A stretch of DNA of 64,000 nucleotides from Melampsora larici-populina 98AG31 (taxonomy: Eukaryota > Basidiomycota > Pucciniomycetes > Pucciniales > Melampsoraceae): assembly GCF_000204055.1 (NCBI RefSeq), contig NW_006768816.1, forward strand, positions 571,991 through 635,990. The letters are read 5' to 3'. Below are positions 1 through 12,740 of this stretch, in pieces. The position numbers and the translations under genes are program-made. Position 1 is the first letter of the stretch. Each line of letters starts with the position of its first letter. The notes under the pieces were generated by a model. That model did no database searches, was not told the DNA's origin, and worked only from the letters and a program-made list of their open reading frames with translations.

Positions 1-3000
1 CATTCAAAATTTGAGCTTGAAATAGACAATCAAATTTCTGTTACACCAGCAACTTTGAAGCTATGCAACCCAATAGTTATTCCAAATTGCAATTTCATCA
101 TCTGTGATATGTATGATATGTAGTAAATGGAACCTCAAAGATATCAAACAGTAATATATAATTTACACACTTTGCTGATATCATTTCTGTCACATCTTGA
201 TCTTTCACTTGATTTTATGTTTCATCTTTGTCTTGAGTTTTACTCATACTTCTATTGTGTAGGATTTCTTCTTGGTTGACTGAGTATAATTACATGGTGT
301 CTATATATCACTTTGGTGATTTGTCTGTACACCTGATAGTGATTGAGGCCCAGGCCATGAGCTCTCCTCCATTTGAATTTGATCATCGATATGTTGGGTC
401 AGAGTGTGTGGTGACTGATAGATATCCAATCTTCTTAAACTATGACAATACCTGCCCTGACAGATCTCAGACTCTACCTGAGCATAATGATCCACACTCC
501 CTCCTATCAATGTCATCTACATATGTAACAAACTTCTTGGGCCCATCTATGAACCAGGACCACAGAATGGTACCGACACTTGAAATTAAGCTGTATTCCA
601 CATATAAGAGAATTTATGGGCAGGTTTGTGATAAACCACACCCAGGAGCACAATCTAATGTAATGAATATCAGCAAAATACACACAATAGTCTCCAATCA
701 TTGGAGAACCATTTTTCATTCAATGTTGAGAGACAGTCCAGGTACCATATTGTGGGCACCCTTAGTGAATGCCAGTGTGTTGAATGTATGATTGTGATAG
801 GAAATACCGGTGATCCATGGATGATTATCTGGGTTTTTGTATAAGAAGACAGACAGCTTCAATTTAGGGTATATAACCTGGGATATATATATTGTATAAC
901 AGTGCCTGTATATAGGATACACATTGGAATTCATTCCATGCTGTATAATTCAGATGAATATCTTGTATTGATTACATTTGGATTTGAGCTTAGGGTGTGA
1001 TTTAGTAGGAGTGTTTGATGTTCTTGAAAGACAAAACCACTTCTCCATGGGTCATTTACCAGTGGATTGGGTCACCCATCAGGTGGATTGATTGTTTTGA
1101 GAATCCGTTTATACGGAAGGACTATCATATGATAAGTTGATCAATGTGGCTATTTGACTGAATCCTTTGGATATCAGGTTTATTCTCACATGATATTGAA
1201 GAAGCTAAGACTACTAGGAAAATAAAATCATAAAGGTTAAGTGAATAGGGATGTTCATGTAGTGAGATGGGTTACATACTAGAAATGCATTGATATATAA
1301 GTGACTGTATTCTAATTTCCAGTCTTGCTCAAACTTGGACCTTTCTCTTTTTGTATGACAAGATCTTGTAGCTTTTGTACACAACATTGTGATCACTTTG
1401 ACCACTTTTGAAGTTGATACTAAATGGGATTTTATAACCAGTCTGATTGGAAAAATATTTCTTCAGGTAACCACAGAGATATCTACATTGGTCTTGGGAG
1501 CTGAGAATGGCATACTTCACTCAAGTGGGAAACAGCAATGTTTTTGACTGTGACATTTCTTTGAAAGATGATAGTGACTTGTATATGAACATCAATTGGA
1601 ATCATTTTTTCATATAGCACATCACTAAGTTGAACAGTTTAGTTTTCAAAGACTCTTGCACCAATTGCCTTGAATATATCTATTGTCCAATAGTATATGT
1701 TATTCAAGCCAAGTACAATATCTGTACACTCAATATTTATGAAAGACAGATGGGCAGAAAAATATGGCACACAGCATACTAGTTTTGATCAGTCTTGCAC
1801 ATACATACTTTCAACCTTAGTTTCTCTGTCTATCATTCATTTGAGTCATCTCTCATTGTACATTCACTACATATTTTATCAAAGAATCATCAGTATTTGG
1901 GCACAAGAACTATTCAGATTTGGGACTTTTCATACATGCAAACTTGCCATAAACTGCGGGCAAACACTCCAATCCATAGTCCTTTCAAAACTTTGTATAC
2001 TGCCTGTGATATTTCTGTGTCATCTATTCCAAACAACTTTGATTTTGGTGGAGGTTCTAGTGGAAGTCTTTCATCTGTGATTCCAGACTTTTGGATGGGT
2101 GGTGGAACCATAACTTCTCTACCCTCAGATTTCCCCAACTTTCTAGCATGAGGTCTCGATATTGGTGAAGATGGAGCAGTACTTGGCGCATCTCCATACT
2201 TTTTTTCAGCCTGTGCCTCCATCAGTTTTGAGTACTCTAATTTTTTCAGGTATTCTTCATGTGTAACAGGAAATACCAAAGTGCCCATTGAATCAGTGGC
2301 TGTTTGACTCAATATTGTGTTACTGGTTTTAGGAGGGCAGAATTTAGGACTGTCTATCCAGTAACCCAGAACATGGTCACCTGTTAACAGATTTAAGATA
2401 GTGGAAATATGATGGATTTTCATCTTGAGGTGGAATGTGTTTCAAGATAGCTGTAAAAATTCAAAATACACAGTCAGAATATCTTGTGTCAAACAGACAT
2501 CTGAAGATTTATGTGTGCAGACAGTAATCAAATGAGATAGTAGCTATGCATAAGCTAATCTATGCTGAGGCCAGTCCACACACACTCCTCCAATTTATAT
2601 AAGCCAAACTTATAGTATTAGAGTGATGTTCCCAAGGTCCAAAAGACCAAAACAGAAGAATTTATGATATGAGAACTTACCAACAAAGGAATTTGAGCCT
2701 GTTGATTCTGCACACTTTAATGTTCTACCTGTCAGTTCAAATAAATTCAATGAAGTTTAGAGGACACAATGAATGATGATATCAAAAAACTACAAAATGC
2801 AACATACAAAGAATATCAATTTCAGGACCACTTGTCACATCATATAGAGTTGAGACACCTTGAGAATATATCAGTCAAACTCTCCTCAAAAGCACATCTA
2901 AAACTATGTTTGACTCAGCTCTCAATTGACTCTATAAACAGGTTCCCTTATTGATTCAGAATTCCACCAATTGAATATCATTCTTCAGTATTGTATGGTT

Positions 3001-5009
3001 GTTGCAAGTTGGTATTGGAATATTTGTGCTACAGAAGCAGGGAGATAGTGCAAAGCAACAAGGCATGTTGTGACACATTCTTGTTCAGCCACAGCAGCAA
3101 GCTATGCTTCTTTCTGAACCATGTTGGGGACATAGACTTGCACTACATTGGAAGTTACATCTGAAAGCCCTGGAGCACTGCCCCACACACAACACAAGAG
3201 AGAAGAATCACCATACAAGCTAGCATGATGTATATATGTTCAGATCAGGGAAGTCAAAAGAAGATGAAGATCCAGTAAGAGAACCAAGCTAAGCATATTG
3301 TGTACTCGCATGCAAGGTCTGACAATATCCATAAAGTTTTCAAAAAAATTGTGAACCTAATCCAGAGAATATGAGAAAATCTCCTCAATCTCCAGGAGTA
3401 GGAGCTAGTTTTTGTTCAATGGCTTATGAAATGCAATGATAGTTTAAAGATCTGGAGTTCAGTGGACCAATCAAGACAGTCAACAATTTGAACACCCACC
3501 AGCATGATATGTCAAAATTCTTTCTGTATATGAGTGTTGCCTCACTCTAGAAGGTGAAAATACCATCTACTCTACATGTTTCAAACATCAAGCATTAAGG
3601 TCTTCTGCTGAATTTGATCTCCTTCTCAATTATCTTATAATGTGGCTATCTGTGATTCAACTCCAAACTCAATCTTGCAAATATTCTTAGCATCTGGTTT
3701 CAAAGTTGGGTACCAACACTGCCAAAATGTTTGCCTTGGATTGAAAGCCCCAAGGTATTCTCATATCTCAAACCTTTGACAATCCTGTTCAAGGCTTTGA
3801 TCCAGGAGATTTTGTGGTGCATAAGAAATCTTTGCCTTGTACTCAGGAGTCAGATCAGGGTCTTGATGGACGTGAATCTGCCATCTTGATGCCTTGTCTT
3901 TTTGTATCTCCACCTCTCATTCAAATCAATGATAAAGAAATATCTTTGGGAAGATTCCAATATGTTATGCCACCCAAAGGTATAATGGCCCATTGGGATA
4001 GGGTAAAAGCCTGGTAGTGATGCCGCTCTTTGACCATTAAATCACTTTGTTTGAGTCTTTGTTTCATCCACTGCTTCAGTGTGGTGGGTCTTTGCATCAA
4101 AAGAAAATTCTCTCCGCTTCCCCTCAGCAATGTACAGGACAGCGGACTACCCGTAGTCAGTGTGCACTGCTTCTCCTCAAGTAGTCAAGGACTTGTAACT
4201 GAATACAAGTCACAAATTCTTGCAGGGTGCTTTTAACCTTGCAAGCTCAGTGCCTTCTCCAGACATAAGAGCTTGTGAGGAAGAAATTGTGACGACGTTC
4301 AATAGCTGAGCCTCTGCGTAGGGCTTGAAACACTCTTGCATTGGAGTATATGTACCATCTATCCCCATTTGCAAACATAGGGGTTCACAAACCTTCACAA
4401 ACCAAGCGCTTGTCTCGACTTGCTTGGAACCAAAGCCTGGCAAAGTTCATTTGGTTCTTGAATGTGATGTGTCAACGTGTTGCATGAGCTCAAATGAAAG
4501 GTTCACGTGTGAGGCGGATTTTTAATCAGTGGCGAAGGATGGATATGATTCGAAGTCATTGAGAGCCGAGGGAAAGAGAGTTTAGAATGATGTCATATGA
4601 TATGATTTGAGCTGATGGAAATTAAGTTGAACCAGTTCGATTGAGTTCTTTGATGTCATTTTTCATTGATGACTTGTTTGATATCGAGAAAGGTGAATGG
4701 AAATGATTTGGTTGAACTTGTATGCCGATGGTTGCTGAGTTGTGTATTCAGTTTTTAATTGTATCCAATTCTCTTTGTATATACGGCCTTTGTGTGAAGT
4801 TCATCGCCTTTGTCTGTACCTCGATCGGCTTTTCAATAAATAATCAATCTCAAACTGATTCTCAACATTCCTCATCCAAACAAGTCACAATTTCAGTTTC
4901 CAAAAGAAATCTTAAGCTCCTCATTCTCAATCAAATTCCTTCTAGAAGTCTTCCAAACCATCGCGAATTACCATTTTTGATTAATTTTTAAATTAATCTT
5001 ATTCACAAT
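1..5009. other. Gene-poor AT-rich block, repeat-like
   Basis: No convincing spliced gene was found here. The longest open frame on + (255-791, 178 codons) starts and ends without recognisable motifs and has no splice-linked neighbours, so I do not call it a gene. A 169-codon frame on - (1914-2423) belongs to a dispersed repeat family and is listed separately. A stretch near 2860-2900 matches, on the opposite strand, the repeat unit at 11578-11610 (shared core close to CAAACTCTCCTCAAAA). The block is best read as decayed transposon sequence. Confidence 0.5.
1914..2423 (-). CDS. Repeat-family ORF, possible transposon-derived protein
   Basis: This is a 169-codon open frame on the minus strand with an acidic/proline-rich second half. 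It carries a short block reading PSSPISRPHARKLGK. Related blocks occur twice more in the window, both on +: a decayed version at about 12330-12740 and another at 41859-42077 (PSSPISIPHARKLG). Three dispersed copies, two of them damaged by stops or shifts, point to a multicopy element rather than a single-copy gene. The family is not one I recognise. The copy could be one exon of a longer gene, because the DNA similarity with the 12.3 kb copy appears to extend upstream of this frame in another phase (PQDExP-like block). Confidence that the protein is made is low; confidence that it is a repeat family is moderate. Confidence 0.3.
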   Translation of the reverse strand: MKIHHISTILNLLTGDHVLGYWIDSPKFCPPKTSNTILSQTATDSMGTLVFPVTHEEYLKKLEYSKLMEAQAEKKYGDAPSTAPSSPISRPHARKLGKSEGREVMVPPPIQKSGITDERLPLEPPPKSKLFGIDDTEISQAVYKVLKGLWIGVFARSLWQVCMYEKSQI

Positions 5010-5017
5010 TATAAAAG
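5010..5017 (+). promoter_or_regulatory. TATA-like box
   Basis: TATAAAAG lies about 134 bp upstream of the start codon at 5151, in an otherwise AT-rich leader. It fits a core promoter for the MARVEL-like gene, but in sequence this rich in A/T a chance match is possible. Confidence 0.35.
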
Positions 5018-5150
5018 TGAGATTTGCCCCCTATCAACTTCTTTTCTTTTCTCCAAAAACCTTCGCATACATCCACTAATCATCAATTATCATCATAACC
5101 AGTCATCAAAAACCCGTACAACTTTTTAAACCTTGGTCAAATCACACAAC

Positions 5151-5980
5151 ATGGCTTTCGCTCGTATCTCTCATTCAGCGCTTTTCACTCGTAAGTTCTT
5201 CGTCTCTTTTTCAACATTTTAAAAACCCAAATCAATATGACGATGAGAACTATTGCCCAATATGAAGTCGTCATGATTGGTTGTCTAGCTACCATCATCA
5301 CAAGTGGAATCCTTGTAGGAGAATACAACGTTGAGTTTTTGTCTTGACTCAATCGAAGTTAAATGTCATTAACTTACTTTGACGTTTTTGGGGATCCGAT
5401 TCGAAATAACAGAAACATGAAATGCCACCTACCGAAGGTATTGAAACCAGAACAAGATACCTTTTATTTTGTGGAATTTGGAGTTGAGTTTCAATTTTCC
5501 TGATATACCGGATTCCTTCACTCATAACAAAAACTAGATACTTCGGAAAACTAAGCATAAACGTCCTTTGATTCTTTCACTTTCATAGCCTTTCTCCTCT
5601 CCCTAGTATCGATCCTAGGTTTAAGCTCCTCACCCGATCATTTACTCTTTAGTATCGCTGGTCACTTGGTTTGGCTATTAGTCACCTTAGTCCTTTTCGT
5701 CTCTGGTGCTGCAGCTCTAACTGCTGTGATCCGTGGTGAACATTACAACCATCAAACAAGGCTTGAAATTCTTGCCGGTTAGTTTCTTTTTCATATATGT
5801 CATCATACTTTCAATCAATCAAATAACGGTATTCATGGGCATTTGTTCTGTCTTTTTTTAGGTTTCGCTTGGGCCGATTCCATTTTGATCTTCTTAGCTA
5901 TCTTGTTAATCCTATCTGTAGGTCTAGGTAGACGAAATGGTTTAGGTGGAAGTCTTTTAGCCAGTCCTAGTGCTGCTTAA
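5151..5980 (+). CDS. Small MARVEL-like multi-pass membrane protein
   Basis: Three-exon model 5151-5190, 5589-5777, 5862-5980; total 348 nt, 115 residues, phases close exactly. The product starts MAFARISHSALFT and has three hydrophobic helices at about residues 10-27, 35-60 and 77-100. The last one begins in GFAWADSILIFLAIL, which resembles the final helix of basidiomycete MARVEL-domain proteins. Family members usually have four helices and about 150-170 residues, so this is short. The first intron is long (398 nt) and could hide another exon. The protein presumably sits in plasma or vesicle membranes; its role is unknown. It converges with the sterol oxidase gene downstream. No other identity is obvious. 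Confidence 0.6.
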
Positions 5981-6701
5981 AGATTAAATAAAATAAAATA
6001 AATTCAAGACTGGAAATAATTTCTCCTAATTTCAACCTTTCTGATTATTCTTAACATGATTCATCACATATCTTAACCTGTTTCTCTTTTCACTCCATTT
6101 TGGATTTCATGTCTTCTCATCTTATTTTTATCTCATTTTTTCTACATATTCTTCAACTTGATTTTCAACCTCGTTATTTTTCTGCCTATTTATTCTTCCT
6201 TCATTCGTATGTCTTGTAAAGTCTTGGCCATTGGATATGGAGATGAAAAACTTGCAAACCAAGCGACAATAATCTTATGTGTTTGATCGACATCACAACA
6301 TTTGACCTCAACTGTAACGCCAAAGTTGACTGGATCAACACACACAGTATTCACAGGAAAGACATGAACTTGAGTGTCAACTCTATCATCAGAATAGTCG
6401 ATAATGACAGAGTAGGGAAATGAGTGGCCCGTATTGAGTAAAAATGAATATGGTCCAGAAGAATCAGCAGCTGAGAATCAGCCATGAGAGAAGCATGACA
6501 TTAAAAAGTGTCTAATTGAATAAGCTCAAGGATGTCATGCTCAAAAACCTTTATGAAAAAAATGAAGCAAATAGTATTGTAAAAGCAAATATTCAAAACG
6601 CTCGAAGCAAGCGCAAAGTGACACAACAAAACCACACTCGTTCTAAAACCTTAAGAATCAAAGTTCTTCAACCTCAACTGGTAAGATTCGAATCAACCCT
6701 T
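5981..6701. other. Convergent intergenic spacer
   Basis: This 0.7-kb spacer holds the 3' ends of the MARVEL-like gene (+) and the sterol oxidase gene (-). T-rich tracts follow the first stop codon. No additional supportable gene is seen. Confidence 0.5.
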
Positions 6702-7987
6702 TCATTCTACCTTTTTACTATCCACCTTGACTCTTTCTCGTTCGATTTCTTGTTTCTTACGATATTCTTTATAACCTTTATCAGTACCAAACATAGCATC
6801 CATCCAACGAAAGCTAGTAGAATAGCATCCCACAAATTTTTCATGATGGTAATCATGATGATCAGCACCAGCCCAAAAGGGTATAATGTGGTGTAAAGAC
6901 CAAGGGAAGTCGTAACCTGAATGAGCATCAATGGCCTCTATAGAAAATAATGAAAAGTATCATTAGTTTCTGTGAAAAACCGGATCTTTAATCAAGACTC
7001 AAAAGGGAAAAAGACAACGTACGGAAGAGACGTAAGATGATCCAAATATAAACTGTCATGATATGTAAGTTTCCTTTAGATGCTAAACACCAAAGTAATG
7101 GACCACCAATCGTTCCAGCTCCTAAGATTAAAACTTCAAGTGGATGTGAATATTCAGCTGTAAGACCGAATGGAGCTGAAAACTCATGATGTAATTTATG
7201 AATCTTTTTATAAAGTTGACCATAATGTAATGCACGATGAGCCCAATAATGAAAAGCACTAGCCGCAAAAGAAAAATCACGTTAGAAAGATTGAAGAGAA
7301 GGTCAATTAATTTCGTTTTTCAAAACAAAAAGCTCAACTCTTCAAAAACAAAAAAGATCGCGACTTGGTAAGCCATTGTTGTCCAACTTGGAAAAGGTAC
7401 AGAATGAGTAGCCATTCCAAGGTAATCAGCTAAAGGATGAAATCCCCAAATCTAGAACAAACCAACCAACCCAAAAAACAAACACGTCAATTAAACAGAT
7501 CAAAAGTTATGAGAAAAATGAGAAGAATAAAACGATCAATCAATACCTGAGGTAATTCAACCGTGAAATGAGTCATCAAAACGTATCTTGTACAACGCCA
7601 TTGATCTGCTGTACTTGGCATTTTAGCTTGTTGTAATTTATATTTATCAAATGCTCTAATTTGTCCAACAATAATCCAAGGTATAGCACGACCAAAGTAA
7701 AAGAACTAAGAAAGAAAGAAAGGAAAGATGCAATAGTAAGTAAATCTAGAAGATGAAGATTATCAAAAAAAATCTCGAAAAGATCAAACAAGTTACTTAA
7801 CTTCATGAAGTAAAAAACTCATCACACCAGTTGCGATCACAGGATTATCCCACCAAATGTACCATTTCGCCCAAAGTTGTTCAGGATAAGTTAAACTTGA
7901 AAAATCCGTATTAGAATAAAGGTCTTGATGAGTTGAATGAAATAGATTAGAAGTCACATTAAGAGCTTGTTGAAGAATTGTTGACAT
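6702..7987 (-). CDS. ERG25: C-4 methylsterol oxidase (ERG25 family)
   Basis: Five exons on the minus strand: 7802-7987, 7547-7705, 7339-7451, 7023-7258, 6702-6937; 930 nt, 309 residues, normal for the family. The enzyme is a membrane di-iron oxygenase of the ER that oxidises the C-4 methyl groups of sterols in ergosterol synthesis. The three histidine boxes of the fatty-acid hydroxylase/sterol desaturase superfamily are all present: HRALH after EDAFHYWA, HKLHH a few residues later, and HHDYHH near the C-terminus after the [14 protein letters not shown] block. Hydrophobic helices precede and separate the boxes. The start at 7987 was chosen because it gives the usual short N-terminus; an in-frame upstream ATG at 8017 would add ten residues. 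Introns have GT-AG ends. Identification is strong; ERG25 is preferred over other sterol desaturases because of the box spacing and the [10 protein letters not shown] motif. Confidence 0.93.
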
Positions 7988-8887
7988 TGTCCGATAACTT
8001 TGTGTTGAGAAACCCACAAGGAGTTCTTATAAAGAAAAGTTGAAGTTTTTGTATTTTATCTTTCTTGGGTATGAATTTTGAAAAGTTTCGATTTTGTAGG
8101 AAATTCAAATTGACTTGCTGGGTGTCAATTACAATTTAGTACTTTAATTTAAGTATTCAAAACTTCTTGTTAAGCCCAAAAGGGGTTATATTAACAGTTT
8201 AAGGCCTCTCTTGACTAAATCCGATTACTTTGTCAATCCTCCTGCTTCTCGATTTCTGGCAGTCGGGATCGATCGATCATCAGCACCCACCGTTAAACAA
8301 CTTCATCCAGTCCATCGAGTATGTAAGCAAACTCAAGTGAAAGTCGTTTCAGACTTACAGTGATAGCTCTAACTTGTTCCACGAGCCTTCCGCCTACGCG
8401 AAATCTTTCAACTCTCTCCTGCAGATGATGTATACACGTACGCGTTCTGTGTCAAGAAAAACCTTGAACGATTTTGCCCATCAAACTCAAGCATATCGAC
8501 GGAAGATCTCGGGGCAAACCTTTTTCAAGCTGCACGTTATGAACAGCGCGAAAATAGCGTGTAGAAAAAGTTTGGAGAAAGCCCGTTATATGTAATCTGA
8601 TCTAGCAGGGTTTATGCCTCGTGAGGTGTTTGGTCTTTGTTGTTTTGGGTCTTGGTCAGCACATTGCAACTGGCTTAAGCATCAAAGTGAAAGACGTCAA
8701 CCAGATGCGAGAGATTGCAGTGATCTGAACGTTTGCATTCGAATAAGTCCAGACCCACATGACTGCTGGCGCGCTTCCTCCACAAATTGTGATGTGGGGG
8801 TCTGTTAAGTTCAAAACAAGAAAGAATTATGTGTTGGATATCTAATTTGCACTTGCATCAAATTATAATTAGGGTATACAAATATGG

Positions 8888-8905
8888 TTCTGGAAATTTC
8901 CAGAA
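8888..8905. promoter_or_regulatory. Perfect four-unit heat-shock-element-like palindrome
   Basis: TTCTGGAAATTTCCAGAA matches the alternating nTTCnnGAA heat shock factor consensus with four exact pentamer units. It is about 0.9 kb upstream of the sterol oxidase start, and the nearby DNA repeats related CTGGAAATTT pieces. It could be a transposon promoter fragment or chance; no gene is clearly positioned to use it. Confidence 0.3.
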
Positions 8906-9336
8906 GTGTTTCCCCAGAACACCAGAAATTTTTTTTTGGGTGTGTTCTGAACTTATGGTATTCTGAAGCTTAGAATAACCAACACTGCATGTTTTCCAGA
9001 AGAGCAGGAGGCTTCTGGTGTTCTGGAAAAAGATGACTGGAAATTTATGGGCTTCCTAGGATGATTTGTGATCAAATTGAGGAAGAAGAAAAATCAGGAA
9101 GATATATTGGTGTGTGGCGATTCTGGCAGCAAAATTAATCAGTAAAAAGTTACTGACCATTGCACACATATCTGCCATCATCTTGGCAACACATTCTAGA
9201 TAGGCTTATAACAGGTTGAGCTTGATAGTTTGAAAAATGTCTTTGATAACACAATAGGTACCTTAAAACTAGAAGAAAAATAAAAACTTGAAAAGAAAAT
9301 ATTTGAACCATGTAATTTAGATACAACTGATACAGA

Positions 9337-9456
9337 GCTATAGTGCAATCATAATTTTTCAGTACATGCTTTTTTGCTTCATCAAAATTGTGAAGCCCTA
9401 TATATGTGGCAGGCCCCCTCTAGATACAAAGTCTAACTTTGTGATTGCACTACAGC
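9337..9456. mobile_element. Possible 120-bp MITE
   Basis: Imperfect terminal inverted repeats: GCTATAGTGCAATCA at the left and TGATTGCACTACAGC at the right, one mismatch in 15, enclosing about 90 bp of AT-rich sequence. A target duplication is not clear (a TA is possible). The length and structure fit a miniature inverted-repeat transposable element, but one copy alone is weak support. Confidence 0.4.
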
Positions 9457-11569
9457 CTGGTATTGCATGTATTGTAAGTACATGATTGATAATTTTTCTT
9501 TTCAACATTTCAATTTTTCCCTAGTTTGAAGGCACTTGATTTATATAGAACAAGGTTTATAAATTATGGGTTGATAAAGAAGAAAACAATGGTAGAACAG
9601 AAACATGAACAGATTCCAAACCAAGGTTAAGATGGATTTCTTAGTGGATTTACAAAAATCAAAGCAATACTTTACTAATTAAACCCACATACTGCCTCAG
9701 ATTCAGAATCCTTACACCAAGATCTGACTACTAAATTGCTCATAGGTCACTCTTGTACATGCTTGCTTGTTTTTCTGATACAAGTGACTTTTTTGAGTTT
9801 ACATTGGGTAGATGAAGATGCAAAGTGTAAAGATAAATTTGAGGGAAGATGTACTGGCTGTATAAGCCAATATTCCTAATCAGGGCTGGTACTAGTAGTG
9901 TAAGTTCAGGGTGATGAAGCACTGGTGTACTGAAGGGTAATTTGAATTTGAGCAACTAGGGGGGGGTTCATATGACCCAAGGATGCTCAAATTGATGGCC
10001 ATGATTGTGAGACTGTGAGGGAAGGTATCAGAAGGTATTGCAATGTGGCCACAATTCTTCATAGTCCAGCATAGCACATATTATGTAGACCTGAGCCCAA
10101 AAATCCTCAAATTCTTCTTGAATGATTTGCTTCTACAACAGTCCCCCACCATTGAATAAATGATAGCACATTGATTCACACTTTTGATCTAATCACTTGA
10201 TGTCAGTATATAATTAGCCAAAGGGAGATGGATTCAATGATTCTGATTGTGCCTTTGGATAAAATCAGGGCTCAACATGAACATGAAAACAGCAAAAATA
10301 AACATCTCCAATCAACCCCTATCTCATGAGTCATTCCAATGTGTGATGAAAATAAAATTCTTCAGGTGATTGTAAGGCATAAATCAAAAGCACTTCATAT
10401 GATCTCAACATAGAAATTGGATATAAGTGGCATGATGGATTGAAGTGAATATTTCTGATTCTTCTGCAAAGATTGCTCAATGTATGGTAGCCAATGTTGA
10501 GTATGAGAGTCATAATAAGTGTTGCCAGAACGGAGTTTGAGATGCAAAGGGATAACCCCCTTATTGGGCAGAGAAAGGATAGGGATGTAAATCACGTCTT
10601 GTGGAAGAGATGGCAAGAAAAGGCACTTTGTGTTCTGCTATGCATGCTGTTTGGACTATGAAAGATGATGCAAATATGTGAAATACTTGTTGATTATGAG
10701 GAGATGAATCAATCATAGACAAAGTGGCAAGAAGACAAGGACAACATGCAACAGAATAGCCTTACCTCATGAGTTCATCAACAATCAAGGTACTCAGAGC
10801 TACATATGTACATACATGTATATACTTCTCTAATATACCTTTTGGTTTTTTTTGGCAGGGACAAAAAACTATGTTTAGGTTTGAAAGTGCATAGCTTTGA
10901 GGACCTCTCATATGCTTTGCACATAATTCCACACTATTATGGATTGGCAGGCAACCAGGTTTGTCAAATGGCTAGAATTCAATTTCAACCAAGAAATATA
11001 CTTTTGTAGGGTAGGGCCATGTATATATTTTTTTTGATTAAAACAAAAAAAATATGCAGAGAACTATATACAACTTTAAGTACTGTAAATCTTTAGTTGT
11101 AGAGAGAATATCAGCTGATGATGATGAACATTCTGTGTGATGAGTCATCCTCATTATTGGCAAATGGATAGCTAGTATCTATGCTTAGTGTTTTTGTATA
11201 ATCAATAGGCTTGCAAATACCTAAATGCAGAAGGTTTGTAGTCTGACTCCCAAAAGTGAACCAGAATCAGTAAATGAGTTCAAGATGTATGTAAACTTGC
11301 CTTTTTACGTTTGGAATTTCAATCAGATTGATCTGATTGTGCAAGTGATGTCATTGATGATGGGAAGTCTTTTGATTATGAATTTTTAAGAAAGAGATGC
11401 ACTAAATTACTTTAACAAGGATCAAGGTCTCCTGCTGCTATAACACAAAAGGCCAGGATTTGGAGTGGCCCAATGATGTGATATTGAAAAATAATAACCA
11501 CTAGGTAGATATCCAAAACCATGAGTGGTGAATGTATCATAGGGAAAGTCATGGGTTTAGATAATGTAA

Positions 11570-11965
11570 TTTCAGGGACATTCATGTTTTTTGAGGAGAG
11601 TTTGACACAGATTTGGTTTTACAAGGACTGTTCCAAATATCTTGATGAAGGAACTTATTCAGACATGAGTTTAATTTGTTGATTTATTTTTTGGGCATCT
11701 TCAACTCATTAATATCCATATCTAATTCCTTTCCTTTTGTCCTATCAATCTCACAGGTAGATTATTTTAATTTCAGGGGCATTCATGTTTTTTGAGGAGA
11801 GTTTGACACAGATTTGGCTCTACAAGGACTGTTTCAAATCTTTTGATGAAGGAACTTGTTCATACATGGGTTTGATTTATTGTTTTGTTTTTGGGCATCT
11901 TCAACTCAGTCATATCCATATCTGATCCCTTTCCTTTCTTCCTATCAATCTCACAGGTAGATCAT
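11570..11965. repeat. Tandem duplication of a ~200-bp unit
   Basis: Two consecutive units of about 200 bp (11570-11770 and 11771-11965) are roughly 85-90 percent alike by eye. Each begins TTTCAGGG(G/A)CATTCATG, contains TTTTTTGAGGAGAGTTTGAC, and ends in CCTATCAATCTCACAGGTAG. The ends resemble splice acceptors and donors (CACAG, GTAG), so the unit may have copied an exon-like piece of an old transposon. A related fragment lies inverted near 2860. Confidence 0.7.
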
Positions 11966-12329
11966 CAGCTTGTGGAAGCTCAAAAGATTCAATATCTGTA
12001 CTATTGGTAATTTGTCTTTTCACATAAATATACTAGTTACCCCTGCTAGACTTTGCAAAACATCACTCAAGAGGGTCTGTCTGTGTATGTATGTATGTGA
12101 CATATTCATAGATCAATATATAAATCACTACTCTTGCTTTTCATCACCAGTGATCTGCGCACATAATACTAGAAGGTAGTAGGAACTACTTCCCTTTGTA
12201 AGAAAAGCATTTCCAGAATTTGTCATTAGATTTGGTTATAAGCTTATTTGGCACTCTTTGTTTGTGTGTATTTGATCATGATCACTTTCTGTTGGATGTA
12301 GTATTTTCTAACCTTGTTTGAACTCCAAT

Positions 12330-12740
12330 CACTGTTACTAGCTCAAAAGTCTTTCAACCTCAGGATGAGAGTCCTGCAGATATTTATTGCTCTAGATCTT
12401 CTGATAGGCCACAATGCCCCTGGACATTGGATCAAAATCCCTAAAATTTCTTATTCTACAACCAGTAAGACTATTTGGTCAAATAGCCACCAATTCAACA
12501 AACCCTGTTGTATTCCCTGTGGCACATGAATGATACCTTAGAAATATAGAGTTTTCCAAATTTATTGAGGCACAAGCCAAGAAACAGTACAAAATGTCAT
12601 CAACTACTGATCAGTATCCAGCCATCTTGCAAAATCTTACCAGAAGTTTAGGACAATTTTCTGATCAAGAAGCTGAGATTTGACTTCCTATTCAGAAGCT
12701 TGGAACCAAAAAAGAAAACATAACCCCCACACCATAACTT
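12330..12740 (+). pseudogene. Decayed copy of the dispersed repeat ORF
   Basis: The DNA translates in patches to segments matching the 1914-2423 (-) frame: a GHWIKIPK-like block corresponding to GYWIDSPK, then FSKFIEAQAKKQYK corresponding to YSKLMEAQAEKKYG. In-frame stops and frame changes interrupt it, so it is a non-functional copy. It lies in the gene desert with no neighbours. The founder protein is not recognised. Confidence 0.45.

Noticed and set aside
255..791. 178-codon plus-strand frame near the window start
   Set aside because: No motif, no splice partners and repeat-like surroundings. The upstream part is out of the window's gene context, so it is not called a gene.
6707..6931. 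74-codon minus frame at the 3' end of the sterol oxidase gene
   Set aside because: Wrong frame; the correct frame of the last exon contains the HHDYHH box and ends at 6702.
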